A stretch of DNA of 12,142 bases from JBDNDK01 sp046719185 (GCA_046719185.1 JBDNDK010000060.1:1-12142); one strand, 5' to 3'. Numbered from the stretch's first letter, positions 6,719 to 12,142 are shown. Numbers and translations are program-made. The notes: generated by a model not told the origin, from the sequence alone.

Positions 6719-8093
6719 CACATTCTGCTCCGCATTTATCAGCTTTTCCCATAGATGGAGGCACTCTTTCTGCCAACTGCATCATTTCTTTAGCTAGTTT
6801 GCTTACTTCTTCTCTAAGCTTAAATATACAATCCAATTCAGTTGCATATCCCCTAACCACATCTTCTGCTAAAGCTTCACAATTTGGAGCACCACAGCTT
6901 CCACAGTCTAATCCCGGAAGATTTTTAGCAATCTGTTCCATCTGCTCCATTTTCTGAATAGCAACAACCATATCATTATCAAGCTTTATAGTTGGTCTAG
7001 GCATTAAAGGCTTATTGTGTATAAATATCTCATCTCTTTTTGTAACAGCTTTGATTTTATCTAAATTCTCAGCTAATTTTGTATTATCAGGCATATTGCT
7101 TGCAAGAAGCCTTATTCTCCTTCTTGTGATATAAGGGTTCTCAACTGTGAGCACACCACCTACACAGCCACCATTGCATGCCTGAGCTTCAATAAAGTCT
7201 ATATCAGAAAGTTTTCCTCTTTCTACATCTTCAAGAATCTTAATAACACTATGAATACCATCAACAGCAATCTGCATACTTCCACCAACAGATTGTGCTT
7301 CTCCACCAGATCTAGCCCATCCAATACCCAAACCGCTTCCAACCTCAAGACCCTTTGTATATCTATCTATATCCTTTTGTTCTTTAACTAAATTCTCATA
7401 CAATAAAGGATATATTTCAGCTATAGATATAACTCCAGTAACAGCTTTTTCTTGAAAACCAACAGGATCATAAGCAGCACTCACTTTGCCAGGGCAAGGT
7501 GATATAAAAAACAAACCAATTTCATCTTTGCTAAACCCAGTTCTTTCTATTGCTTCTTCAAGTGCTAACTGTGCAGCAAGTCTCATTGGTGAAATCACAG
7601 GAATTATATGCTCAACCAAATTGGGAAATCTTACCTGAACAAGCCTCACAACAGCAGGACAGGCTGATGATATCAAAGGTCTTGTGCTTTTATTTTCTGA
7701 AACAAACTGTCTTATCTTTTCAGAGACAATATCAGCAGCATAAGCAACATCATAAACCCAATTGAAGCCTATCTTTATAAGTGTTGCCACTATTTGCCAA
7801 GGATCTGTGCCCTCTAAAAACTGGCCATATATAGCAGGAGCAGGAAGTGCTATATTATATTTATACTTGCTTAAATCATCTAGCTTATCAGTGATAACAA
7901 TCTTTGCTTGGTTCGGACAAATCCTAACACATTCACCACAGTCTATACATTTGTTCTCAATAATATGAGCCTTGCCTTCACGGACACGAATAGCCTCAGT
8001 AGGACAATGTTTAATACAATTCACACATCCCTTACAGTGCTCTTCAAATAATTGAACAGAGTGGAAAAACTCTGCTATATTCAAATCAGGCAT
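6696..8093 (-). CDS. hydS: HydS-like putative sensory [FeFe]-hydrogenase with C-terminal [4Fe-4S] domain
   Basis: A 465-residue protein. N-terminal 2[4Fe-4S] ferredoxin domain (Cys20, 23, 26, 30; Cys49, 52, 55, 59), then an H-cluster domain with all four predicted H-cluster cysteines: Cys145 (L1), Cys200 (L2), Cys306 and Cys310 (L3). The motifs are divergent: L1 is SSACPAV, not TSCCPxW, so the proton-transfer Cys is Ala144; L2 is SPCPGK; L3 is EAQACNGGCVGG. A C-terminal domain DCGSCGAPNC (396-405, with Cys422) supplies another probable [4Fe-4S] cluster. No PAS domain follows, so it resembles group D rather than group C sensory hydrogenases. The family is thought to sense H2 or redox state with low turnover; sensing here is inference. 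The ATG at 8093 overlaps the preceding RsbW-like gene by 8 nt (AATGCCTGA), suggesting that the two proteins are made together and may interact. Confidence 0.9.
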   Translation of the reverse strand: MPDLNIAEFFHSVQLFEEHCKGCVNCIKHCPTEAIRVREGKAHIIENKCIDCGECVRICPNQAKIVITDKLDDLSKYKYNIALPAPAIYGQFLEGTDPWQIVATLIKIGFNWVYDVAYAADIVSEKIRQFVSENKSTRPLISSACPAVVRLVQVRFPNLVEHIIPVISPMRLAAQLALEEAIERTGFSKDEIGLFFISPCPGKVSAAYDPVGFQEKAVTGVISIAEIYPLLYENLVKEQKDIDRYTKGLEVGSGLGIGWARSGGEAQSVGGSMQIAVDGIHSVIKILEDVERGKLSDIDFIEAQACNGGCVGGVLTVENPYITRRRIRLLASNMPDNTKLAENLDKIKAVTKRDEIFIHNKPLMPRPTIKLDNDMVVAIQKMEQMEQIAKNLPGLDCGSCGAPNCEALAEDVVRGYATELDCIFKLREEVSKLAKEMMQLAERVPPSMGKADKCGAECDDSSRDS

Positions 8094-8526
8094 TATAAAA
8101 CACCATTTTTACTTTGGTGCCTACTCCCTTCTCTGATGTAATCTCAAGTGAACTGGAATTGTTTTTAATGTTAGGCAAACCCATACCAGCACCAAAACCC
8201 ATTTCTCTAACTGATTCAGGAGCAGTAGAATATCCTGGAGTCATAGCAAGCTCAATGTCCTCTATACCAGGACCTACATCATCTACAATTATTTCAACCA
8301 TCTCAGGATCAGCATTAAGTGTTATGATTCCATGATTAGCATGAATCACAACATTCATCTCAGCCTCATAGCAGGATACAGCAACCCTTCTTGTGATCTC
8401 AGGATCAACACCAATTTGCTGCAGAATTTTCTTAACCCTGCTGGAGGCATCACCTGCTCTATTAAAATCTCCACCCTGCACTACAAACTCATAGTGAAGT
8501 GATGCTTTTGCTTCATTGCTCAACAT
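8086..8526 (-). CDS. RsbW/RsbT-like serine kinase-type ATP-binding protein
   Basis: A 146-residue GHKL ATPase of the anti-sigma/switch-kinase type. N-box YEAEMNVVIHA (53-63), G1 DDVGPGI (82-88), and G2 GFGAGMGLPNIK (110-121), where the GAGMGL wording is closer to RsbT-like switch kinases than to two-component kinases. There is no membrane segment or His-acceptor domain. Family members phosphorylate a Ser/Thr on an STAS-type antagonist or bind a sigma factor; no antagonist or sigma gene is in view. It is the first gene of the hydrogenase operon and overlaps hydS, so it could be the output of H2 sensing (inference). Start: ATG at 8526 with GGAG 4 nt upstream. An in-frame TTG at 8529 is too close to that site. 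Confidence 0.85.
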   Translation of the reverse strand: MLSNEAKASLHYEFVVQGGDFNRAGDASSRVKKILQQIGVDPEITRRVAVSCYEAEMNVVIHANHGIITLNADPEMVEIIVDDVGPGIEDIELAMTPGYSTAPESVREMGFGAGMGLPNIKNNSSSLEITSEKGVGTKVKMVFYNA

Positions 8527-8577
8527 CAAACTCCAATATTGCCAGCATAAATACTGGTATTTATTTTTATAGCTATG

Positions 8578-8606
8578 ATAATAGGTTTGAATGATTAAGG
8601 TGTCTC
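8578..8606 (-). promoter_or_regulatory. Candidate sigma-A promoter for the hydrogenase operon
   Basis: The minus strand reads GAGACA (8606-8601, 4 of 6 to TTGACA), a 17-bp spacer, then TATTAT (8583-8578, 5 of 6 to TATAAT). Transcription would start near 8571 and give a leader of about 45 nt before the first gene. The leader holds the small palindrome AATACTGGTATT (8550-8561). Supported by spacing and position only; no better hexamer pair was seen in this gap. Confidence 0.45.
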
Positions 8607-8740
8607 ATATAATTTTCATTCAGTGAGCACTCTTTCACTGTCATTCTGAGCGTCAGCGAAGAATCTATTAGGTTTCAGGAACAAGTTCCCGAAACACCGT
8701 TATATTTTTCAGACCCTAACACTTCGCTCAGGGATAACAA
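8599..8740. repeat. Palindromic dispersed repeat, copy 1 (about 140 bp)
   Basis: This stretch supplies most of the 333-bp gap between the operon and the second DRTGG gene. The core 8641-8671 begins TCATTCTGAG and ends GAATCTATTAG. It matches 11621-11651 at 26 of 31 positions in the same orientation. A central hairpin, GTTTC-a-GGAAC-aa-GTTCC-c-GAAAC, spans 8672-8695. An outer, imperfect complement of the core (CCTAACACTTCGCTCAGGG, 8714-8732) lies beyond it. Both copies carry TGTCTCA near their left side. This looks like a non-coding palindromic REP/MITE-like element, degraded at its right end. No coding capacity is evident. Confidence 0.65.
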
Positions 8741-8813
8741 CAAATTGACTACTTAAAGAACCTAAATTATCAACTAAAAAGACAACTTCATTTGCCCATA
8801 CTTTTCGGAGAAA

Positions 8814-8846
8814 GATTTCTTATAAAATCCCACTTTTATAGAAATC
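8814..8846 (-). terminator. AT-rich hairpin after the second DRTGG gene, possible terminator
   Basis: Plus-strand arms GATTTCTTATAAAA (8814-8827) and TTTTATAGAAATC (8834-8846) pair over 13 bp with one bulged T and a 6-nt loop. On the minus strand it lies 14 nt past the DRTGG stop and is followed by TTTCTCC, only a weak U tract. A second short palindrome, TTGATTA-tt-TAATCAA (8852-8867), overlaps the stop codon. Position suggests transcription termination or RNA protection. The stem is nearly all A-U, so efficiency is doubtful. Confidence 0.45.
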
Positions 8847-8859
8847 CTATTTTGATTAT

Positions 8860-9282
8860 TTAATCAACTACAACTTTTGTAACTCTTCTTTTTTCTTCAT
8901 GATCCTTGCATCCAGACAAGCCAGCAGAATACAACCTGCCACAACTCTCATACAATGGATGGGGAGATAGAATAACAGCTAAATTCTGAGACTTTGCAAG
9001 GTTTACAGTGTTTTCATCAGGAAACTTGCTTCTTACAAATACAACAGCTTTCAAATCAAGCATTTCTGCTGTTCTCACTACTTGAGAATTGGTAAGCCCT
9101 GTTAACAATATAGAGCCAGGACTAGTGAATGCCAACACATCACTCATCAAATCACACCCACAAGCAGTGGTAACCAGCATATCAGCATTATCTTCTCCAC
9201 ATAAGAATCTGCCATTCAACAATTCACAAACTCTGCGGAGAGTAAACCCATCTTTATTATTCAAGCCTTTAGATTCAGTCAT
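8860..9282 (-). CDS. DRTGG-domain protein, longer paralogue
   Basis: A 140-residue protein homologous to the product at 6380-6718. Shared landmarks are CGCDLMSDV (41-49; GYASDLLSDV in the other), a central segment with AVVFV, and the end YESCGRLYSAGL (KLYEMGL in the other). It has an extra N-terminal stretch of about 14 residues and a charged C-terminal tail (DHEEKRR). It has more Cys (positions 19, 28, 41, 43, 113, 125) than its paralogue, which could matter for redox sensing, but no known metal-site spacing is visible. ATG at 9282 follows AAAGG at 6 nt. It is separated from the hydrogenase operon by 333 bp and has its own strong promoter. Function is unknown; proximity suggests the same regulatory network. 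Confidence 0.8.
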   Translation of the reverse strand: MTESKGLNNKDGFTLRRVCELLNGRFLCGEDNADMLVTTACGCDLMSDVLAFTSPGSILLTGLTNSQVVRTAEMLDLKAVVFVRSKFPDENTVNLAKSQNLAVILSPHPLYESCGRLYSAGLSGCKDHEEKRRVTKVVVD

Positions 9283-9367
9283 CTACTACCTTTATTACTA
9301 TTAACCAACATATTGTTAAATTCCTGTTTATTAGCACTCATTTACAAGAAATATTTATTTTCTTAAA

Positions 9368-9385
9368 CTGTGATGTTTTTCACAA
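9368..9385. promoter_or_regulatory. Rex/CRP-FNR-like palindrome in the DRTGG leader
   Basis: The minus strand reads TTGTGAAAAACATCACAG. The core TGTGA-N6-TCACA is a perfect inverted repeat with the spacing used by CRP/FNR-family regulators. It matches 12 of 14 specified positions of the Rex consensus TTGTGAA-N4-TTCACAA. It lies about 76-93 nt downstream of the predicted start of transcription, a roadblock-like position. Binding by Rex, which senses the NADH/NAD ratio, would fit a redox locus but is inference; the site could also be an RNA hairpin. Confidence 0.4.
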
Positions 9386-9467
9386 TCATTTTCTAAAAAA
9401 ATAAGATATATATGAGGTTAAAAACAAATAAATAAGCTCATCATCTTAAATTTATGTTTATAATGAG

Positions 9468-9496
9468 ATTATATTCTGCAAATTCCTGCATGTCAA
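9468..9496 (-). promoter_or_regulatory. Near-perfect sigma-A promoter for the second DRTGG gene
   Basis: The minus strand reads TTGACA (9496-9491), a 17-bp spacer (9490-9474), then TATAAT (9473-9468): both hexamers are consensus and the spacing is optimal. Predicted start near 9461, leaving a 5' leader of about 180 nt before ATG 9282. The only gene it can serve in this orientation is the DRTGG gene, with possible read-through into the hydrogenase operon. Confidence 0.8.
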
Positions 9497-9583
9497 TGAA
9501 TAGAATCTGTTAATTACACAATTTTTGCTAGTTTCTTGAAATTAGTAATCTTATTTATCCAATAAATATATAATCATACCCTA

Positions 9584-11515
9584 CTATTGAGCTATTGAAG
9601 ATATAGAATCCTCAACAGATGATATTTCATCACACAAAATTTCCCATTCCAAATATGCACAATTAAGCAACTCTGCATACTTATTATATTCTTCAGTGAG
9701 TTCTTTTGCATTCCCATCTTTATAATTAGTTTCATCACCCAAGGCAATTGTGAGCTCATTAATTTTGTCTTCATATACAACAATATCTTCTTCAATTTTT
9801 TTTCTTGCACTTTGAAGCTCAGTAAGTCTTTTCTTTTGCTGTTTTAGTGGAGAATATACTCTTTCCTTAGAAAGCTGTTCATTTTTATTAGATATTTCTG
9901 GATTGACAGCTTCATCCACTGAAGTTGATCTAGATTTATATTCTGTATAATTGCCCGGATAATACTTAAAATCACCATCTTTTATCTCAATTATATTGTC
10001 ACACACAGCATCTAAAAAATATCTGTCATGGGAAGCAGTAATCACTGTGCCTTTGTATAATTTTATAGAATCTTCCAACGCTTCTCTTGAAGAAATATCA
10101 AGATGGTTTGTAGGCTCATCAAGAAGCAGCAAATTTGGATTTTCAGCCATCACCTTTGCAAGAGCTAATCTACACATCTCTCCACCAGATAGCACAGCTA
10201 CAGGCTTGAATGCATCATCACCCATAAACAGAAATTCAGCTAATAAATCCCTAGCCTCTTTAGAACTTATATCACTTTCAGCAAGCAGCTCCTCCAAAAC
10301 ACTGTTATTTTGGTCAATATGATCAAATTCCTGAGCAAAATACACATAATTTACATTATGACCCATTATAACTTCACCTTCATCTGGAGTAAGCATACCT
10401 GCTATAATCTTTAGCAGTGTAGTTTTCCCACTACCATTTGGACCGATAATACCTGTCTTTGTGCCTCTTTCAAATATATATTTGACATCAGCAAAAAGAT
10501 TTTTATCAGGGTATGATTTTGAAAGAGATTCTAATTTAACAACATTCCTGCCTGATCTGTTTCCAGCCTGCAGATTTGCTTTTATAGTTTTCTTTTGTGA
10601 TATATTTGATATCTTTTCAATTTTCTCAAGCTGTTTTACTTTGCTATCTCTCCTGCTGAATTTCCTATGGCTGAAAAGTGTTTGAATGGCTGATTCTAAT
10701 CTTGCAATCTCTTTTTGCTGAGCTTTATACTGCTTTTTTTGCTCTTCCACTTTTTGAGCTTTAAACTTTGAATATGATGTATAATTACCGGGATATATAT
10801 TGACCAAGCCATTTTCAAGCTCAACTATTTTATTCACCACTGCATCCATAAAATATCTATCATGGCTTACTATTATTGCAGAGCCCTGGAATCTTTCATT
10901 TAAGAACTCCTGAAGCCATTCACAAGCAGTAATATCTAAATGGTTTGTAGGCTCATCAAGAAGAAGAATATCAGGAGACATCAAAAGCAGCCTTGCAAGT
11001 GCAGCTCTGGTCTTTTGTCCACCAGAAAATTGATTCAGAGGTTTATCAAAATCACTCTCATTAAACCCAAGACCCAATAATATAACCTTTGCCTGCACCT
11101 CATAATCATAACCTCCATAATCAGCAAAAAGATGATTGAGGTCAGATAGTTTCACTGCTAGCTTTTCAGCATCTTCATGGTTTGCACTAGCTATTTTGCT
11201 TTCTATTTTCTCAATATCACAAGATATTTCAGTTAGCTTATCATTTACACAACTAACCACTTTTAATAGAGATTTAGTAAGATTCAGATCTATTTCCTGA
11301 GGAAGATATCCAATGCTGATGCCTTTTTCTAATATGATACTCCCACTTGTCTGCTTGACTTCACCCATTATGATTCTAAGCAGTGTAGTTTTACCAGTAC
11401 CATTATCACCAATTATAGCTACCCTATCTTTATCATTTAGAGTAAAAGTTATATCTTCAAAAAGGTCCTTCTTGCCAAAACTCTTCTTAATACCTGAAAC
11501 AGTTAAAACAGCCAT
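9584..11515 (-). CDS. ABC-F family ATPase (YdiF-like, ribosome-associated)
   Basis: A 643-residue soluble protein with two ABC cassettes and no membrane segments, the ABC-F architecture. Cassette 1: Walker A GDNGTGKT (36-43), signature FSGGQKTR (163-170), Walker B LLLDEPTNHLD (184-194), His-switch SHDR (217-220). The linker (about 235-325) is rich in Lys, Gln and Glu, as in the P-site tRNA-interaction motif. Cassette 2: GPNGSGKT (358-365), LSGGEM (442-447), LLLLDEPTNHLD (462-473), SHDR (495-498). A C-terminal coiled coil (about 545-640) completes a YdiF/Uup-like layout and length. Members act on translating ribosomes, as translation factors or, in some lineages, as antibiotic target-protection proteins; sequence alone does not tell which, and housekeeping is more likely. 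ATG at 11515 with GGGG 5 nt upstream. It is separated from the neighbouring genes and probably monocistronic. Confidence 0.95.
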   Translation of the reverse strand: MAVLTVSGIKKSFGKKDLFEDITFTLNDKDRVAIIGDNGTGKTTLLRIIMGEVKQTSGSIILEKGISIGYLPQEIDLNLTKSLLKVVSCVNDKLTEISCDIEKIESKIASANHEDAEKLAVKLSDLNHLFADYGGYDYEVQAKVILLGLGFNESDFDKPLNQFSGGQKTRAALARLLLMSPDILLLDEPTNHLDITACEWLQEFLNERFQGSAIIVSHDRYFMDAVVNKIVELENGLVNIYPGNYTSYSKFKAQKVEEQKKQYKAQQKEIARLESAIQTLFSHRKFSRRDSKVKQLEKIEKISNISQKKTIKANLQAGNRSGRNVVKLESLSKSYPDKNLFADVKYIFERGTKTGIIGPNGSGKTTLLKIIAGMLTPDEGEVIMGHNVNYVYFAQEFDHIDQNNSVLEELLAESDISSKEARDLLAEFLFMGDDAFKPVAVLSGGEMCRLALAKVMAENPNLLLLDEPTNHLDISSREALEDSIKLYKGTVITASHDRYFLDAVCDNIIEIKDGDFKYYPGNYTEYKSRSTSVDEAVNPEISNKNEQLSKERVYSPLKQQKKRLTELQSARKKIEEDIVVYEDKINELTIALGDETNYKDGNAKELTEEYNKYAELLNCAYLEWEILCDEISSVEDSISSIAQ

Positions 11516-11554
11516 AAATTCCCCAGAATTACAAACACTATTATTTATAATTAT

Positions 11555-11583
11555 ATTATATGTGATATAGCAAATAATGAGAA
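11555..11583 (-). promoter_or_regulatory. Candidate sigma-A promoter for the ABC-F gene
   Basis: The minus strand reads TTCTCA (11583-11578, 4 of 6), a 17-bp spacer, then TATAAT (11560-11555, perfect), with an overlapping second TATAAT at 11555-11550. Predicted leader of about 33 nt to ATG 11515. The surroundings are almost pure A/T, so the -10 match alone carries little weight. Confidence 0.4.
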
Positions 11584-11604
11584 ATCTGGACTATGAGATA
11601 GAAA

Positions 11605-11717
11605 AAGCTGTCTCAAAGTATCATTCTGATCTCTAGCAAAGAATCTATTAGATAACTTACTAAGATTCTTATTACTATTTTTCTCAGAACATAACAAAAA
11701 TTGCTTTGAGACAGCTT
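11605..11717. repeat. Palindromic dispersed repeat, copy 2 (113 bp) with 14-bp perfect ends
   Basis: The ends AAGCTGTCTCAAAG (11605-11618) and CTTTGAGACAGCTT (11704-11717) are perfect inverted repeats of 14 bp. Inside, 11621-11651 matches copy 1 (8641-8671) at 26 of 31 positions, and an imperfect complement (TAAGATTCTT, 11660-11669; TTCTCAGAACA, 11681-11691) mirrors it, so the whole unit can fold into one long hairpin. It lies 26 nt past the stop of the minus-strand gene at 11743 and could act as its terminator. No transposase is nearby, so a MITE or REP-like non-autonomous element is the likely nature. Confidence 0.75.
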
Positions 11718-11742
11718 ATAATCTATGATTTATTTAGTTTAG

Positions 11743-12036
11743 CTAATTTGTATTCTGCAATACACTTACATCATCTATGTATAGTGGTGCTCCATTTGCA
11801 GTGCCCGGATGTGCAGCTCCACCTACCATTATTGTTACAAATCCACTGGAGTCTGCCTGCACTGTCATACTTCTTGTTACCCACATGTTTCTTTGACCCC
11901 AGTTGTCTGTTGTTACCCATTGATATCTTGATGCTCCTGCTGCACTTGCTACATAAGGATCACCTTGATTCATTCCCGGATTCCAGCACATTATTGATGG
12001 ACAGTTGCCATCTGTATGATATGCCCATGGCAGCGA
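11743..12036 (-). CDS. C-terminal fragment of a probable extracellular carbohydrate-binding (jelly-roll) protein; 5' end lost at junction
   Basis: About 97 residues of genuine coding sequence, ending at TAG 11743. The fragment is rich in Trp, Tyr, Gly, Ser and Thr (for example QWVTTDNWGQRNMWV) and ends in PLYIDDVSVL, the final beta-strand wording of galactose-binding-like/CBM4_9-type jelly rolls. A secreted or cell-surface polysaccharide-binding protein is the best guess, at family-fold level only. The frame continues right to 12129, but those extra residues are the antisense of the foreign plus-strand segment, so the ATG at 12129 is not a real start; the authentic N-terminus lies outside the window. 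It has two Cys (in GNCPSIMCW). Composition is slightly richer in GC than the neighbouring genes, but CG dinucleotides stay rare, as in the rest of the clostridial sequence. Confidence 0.55.
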   Translation of the reverse strand, partial: SLPWAYHTDGNCPSIMCWNPGMNQGDPYVASAAGASRYQWVTTDNWGQRNMWVTRSMTVQADSSGFVTIMVGGAAHPGTANGAPLYIDDVSVLQNTN

Positions 12037-12040
12037 GAAT
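12029..12040. other. Composition and coding break, probable chimeric assembly join
   Basis: Two antiparallel protein fragments are both cut here: the carbohydrate-binding gene loses its 5' part and the ARC ATPase its 5' part. By my count CG dinucleotides go from 2 in about 290 bases (11743-12033) to 11 in 109 bases (12034-12142). No transposon end, att-like repeat or tRNA is visible at the break. The exact base is uncertain by a few nucleotides. Confidence 0.75.
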
Positions 12041-12142
12041 GTCATCATCATCGGCGCCAGCAACCGCTCCGACATGATTGACCCTGCCATCTTACGTCCC
12101 GGCCGTCTCGACGTCAAGATCAAGATCAACCGCCCAACACAG
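12032..12142 (+). CDS. Internal fragment of an ARC/Mpa-type proteasomal AAA+ ATPase (foreign sequence)
   Basis: Plus-strand frame of about 37 codons, open to the right edge. It contains IIIGASNRSDMIDPAILR followed by PGRLDVKIKI and NRP, the second region of homology of AAA+ ATPases, with wording typical of the actinobacterial proteasome-associated ATPase ARC/Mpa, including the Arg-finger segment. This enzyme unfolds pupylated proteins for the 20S proteasome, or acts as an ARC ring in lineages without one. There is no start: the frame is closed by TGA at 12017-12019 inside the clostridial part. GC is about 57% by my count and codons end in C (ATC, GGC, GCC, CGC), unlike anything to the left. 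Family assignment is firm; its presence in this organism is not believed. Confidence 0.8.

Larger units (their letters stand above)
9283..9583 (-). other. 301-bp gap: promoter, long leader and operator-like palindrome
   Basis: No gene is supported here. From right to left on the minus strand it contains a short AT-only inverted repeat after the ABC-F stop (TATTTAT/ATAAATA, 9552-9568, without a U tract), a consensus promoter (9468-9496), and a leader of about 180 nt with a TGTGA-N6-TCACA palindrome. Two tiny AUG frames in the leader (8 codons each) lack ribosome sites. No recognised riboswitch sequence was seen. Confidence 0.6.

Noticed and set aside
9390..9445. Leader peptides in the 5' leader of the second DRTGG gene
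   Set aside because: Two AUG frames of 8 codons exist but neither has a Shine-Dalgarno sequence nor a run of one amino acid suggesting attenuation.
9552..9568. Terminator for the ABC-F gene (TATTTAT/ATAAATA hairpin)
   Set aside because: The stem is only 7 A-U pairs with no following U tract on the minus strand; it is mentioned only as part of the gap.
9584..11515. Antibiotic-resistance call for the ABC-F protein
   Set aside because: The family includes resistance proteins, but the linker and C-terminal coiled coil look YdiF/Uup-like and no resistance-gene context is present, so only a general ABC-F function is claimed.
12037..12129. N-terminal extension of the carbohydrate-binding protein starting at ATG 12129
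   Set aside because: These residues (Arg/Met-rich) are the antisense translation of the ARC segment and have foreign composition; the open frame is chance.
12020..12142. A genuine, horizontally acquired proteasome ATPase gene in a Clostridia genome
   Set aside because: No start codon or upstream domain is present, an in-frame TGA lies just before the homology, the neighbouring gene is broken at the same point, and no mobile-element signature marks the join. An assembly chimera is simpler.
1..12142. CRISPR arrays, tRNA, rRNA, riboswitches, transposases or phage genes
   Set aside because: I found no regularly spaced direct repeats, no recognisable tRNA or rRNA sequence, no known riboswitch core and no mobility proteins; only the two non-coding palindromic repeats are mobile-element candidates.

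Overview
The window looks like a low-GC, strictly anaerobic Gram-positive bacterium, most likely a member of the Clostridia. The reasons are the AT-rich sequence, Arg codons that are mostly AGA/AGG, strong AGGAGG-type ribosome sites, frequent UUG/GUG start candidates, and a multimeric NAD-linked [FeFe]-hydrogenase locus. All clostridial genes lie on the minus strand. The window appears to be a piece of draft or metagenomic assembly, because its last ~110 bases come from a different kind of genome.

Bases 1-8526 hold one tightly packed minus-strand transcription unit, read right to left. It opens with a putative sensory and regulatory cassette: an RsbW/RsbT-like ATPase, a HydS-like [FeFe]-hydrogenase homologue with variant H-cluster motifs, a DRTGG protein, a PHP-domain protein, and a second stand-alone histidine-kinase-type ATPase. 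The structural genes of an electron-bifurcating hydrogenase follow: HndB-like, HydC/NuoE, HydB/NuoF and HydA/HndD, the last running off the left edge at the H-cluster. The notable feature is the 1025-residue HydB. In place of the usual C-terminal 2[4Fe-4S] ferredoxin domain it carries a complete GltD/NfnB-type flavoprotein module with an FAD site and an NADPH-type nucleotide site. The complex may therefore join H2, NAD(H), ferredoxin and NADP(H) chemistry in one assembly.

Bases 8527-8859 separate this unit from a second DRTGG gene (8860-9282). They hold a candidate promoter, a palindromic dispersed repeat and an AT-rich hairpin. The second DRTGG gene has an almost ideal sigma-A promoter (TTGACA, 17 bp, TATAAT) about 180 nt upstream, with a Rex/CRP-like palindrome inside the leader. 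An ABC-F ATPase gene (9584-11515) follows, then a second copy of the dispersed repeat (11605-11717).

At the right end a fragment of a probable surface carbohydrate-binding protein (11743 to about 12036, minus) stops abruptly. It abuts a GC-rich plus-strand fragment (about 12032-12142) that encodes the second region of homology of an actinobacterial ARC/Mpa proteasomal ATPase. Both reading frames are cut at the same point, so a chimeric join is the best explanation.
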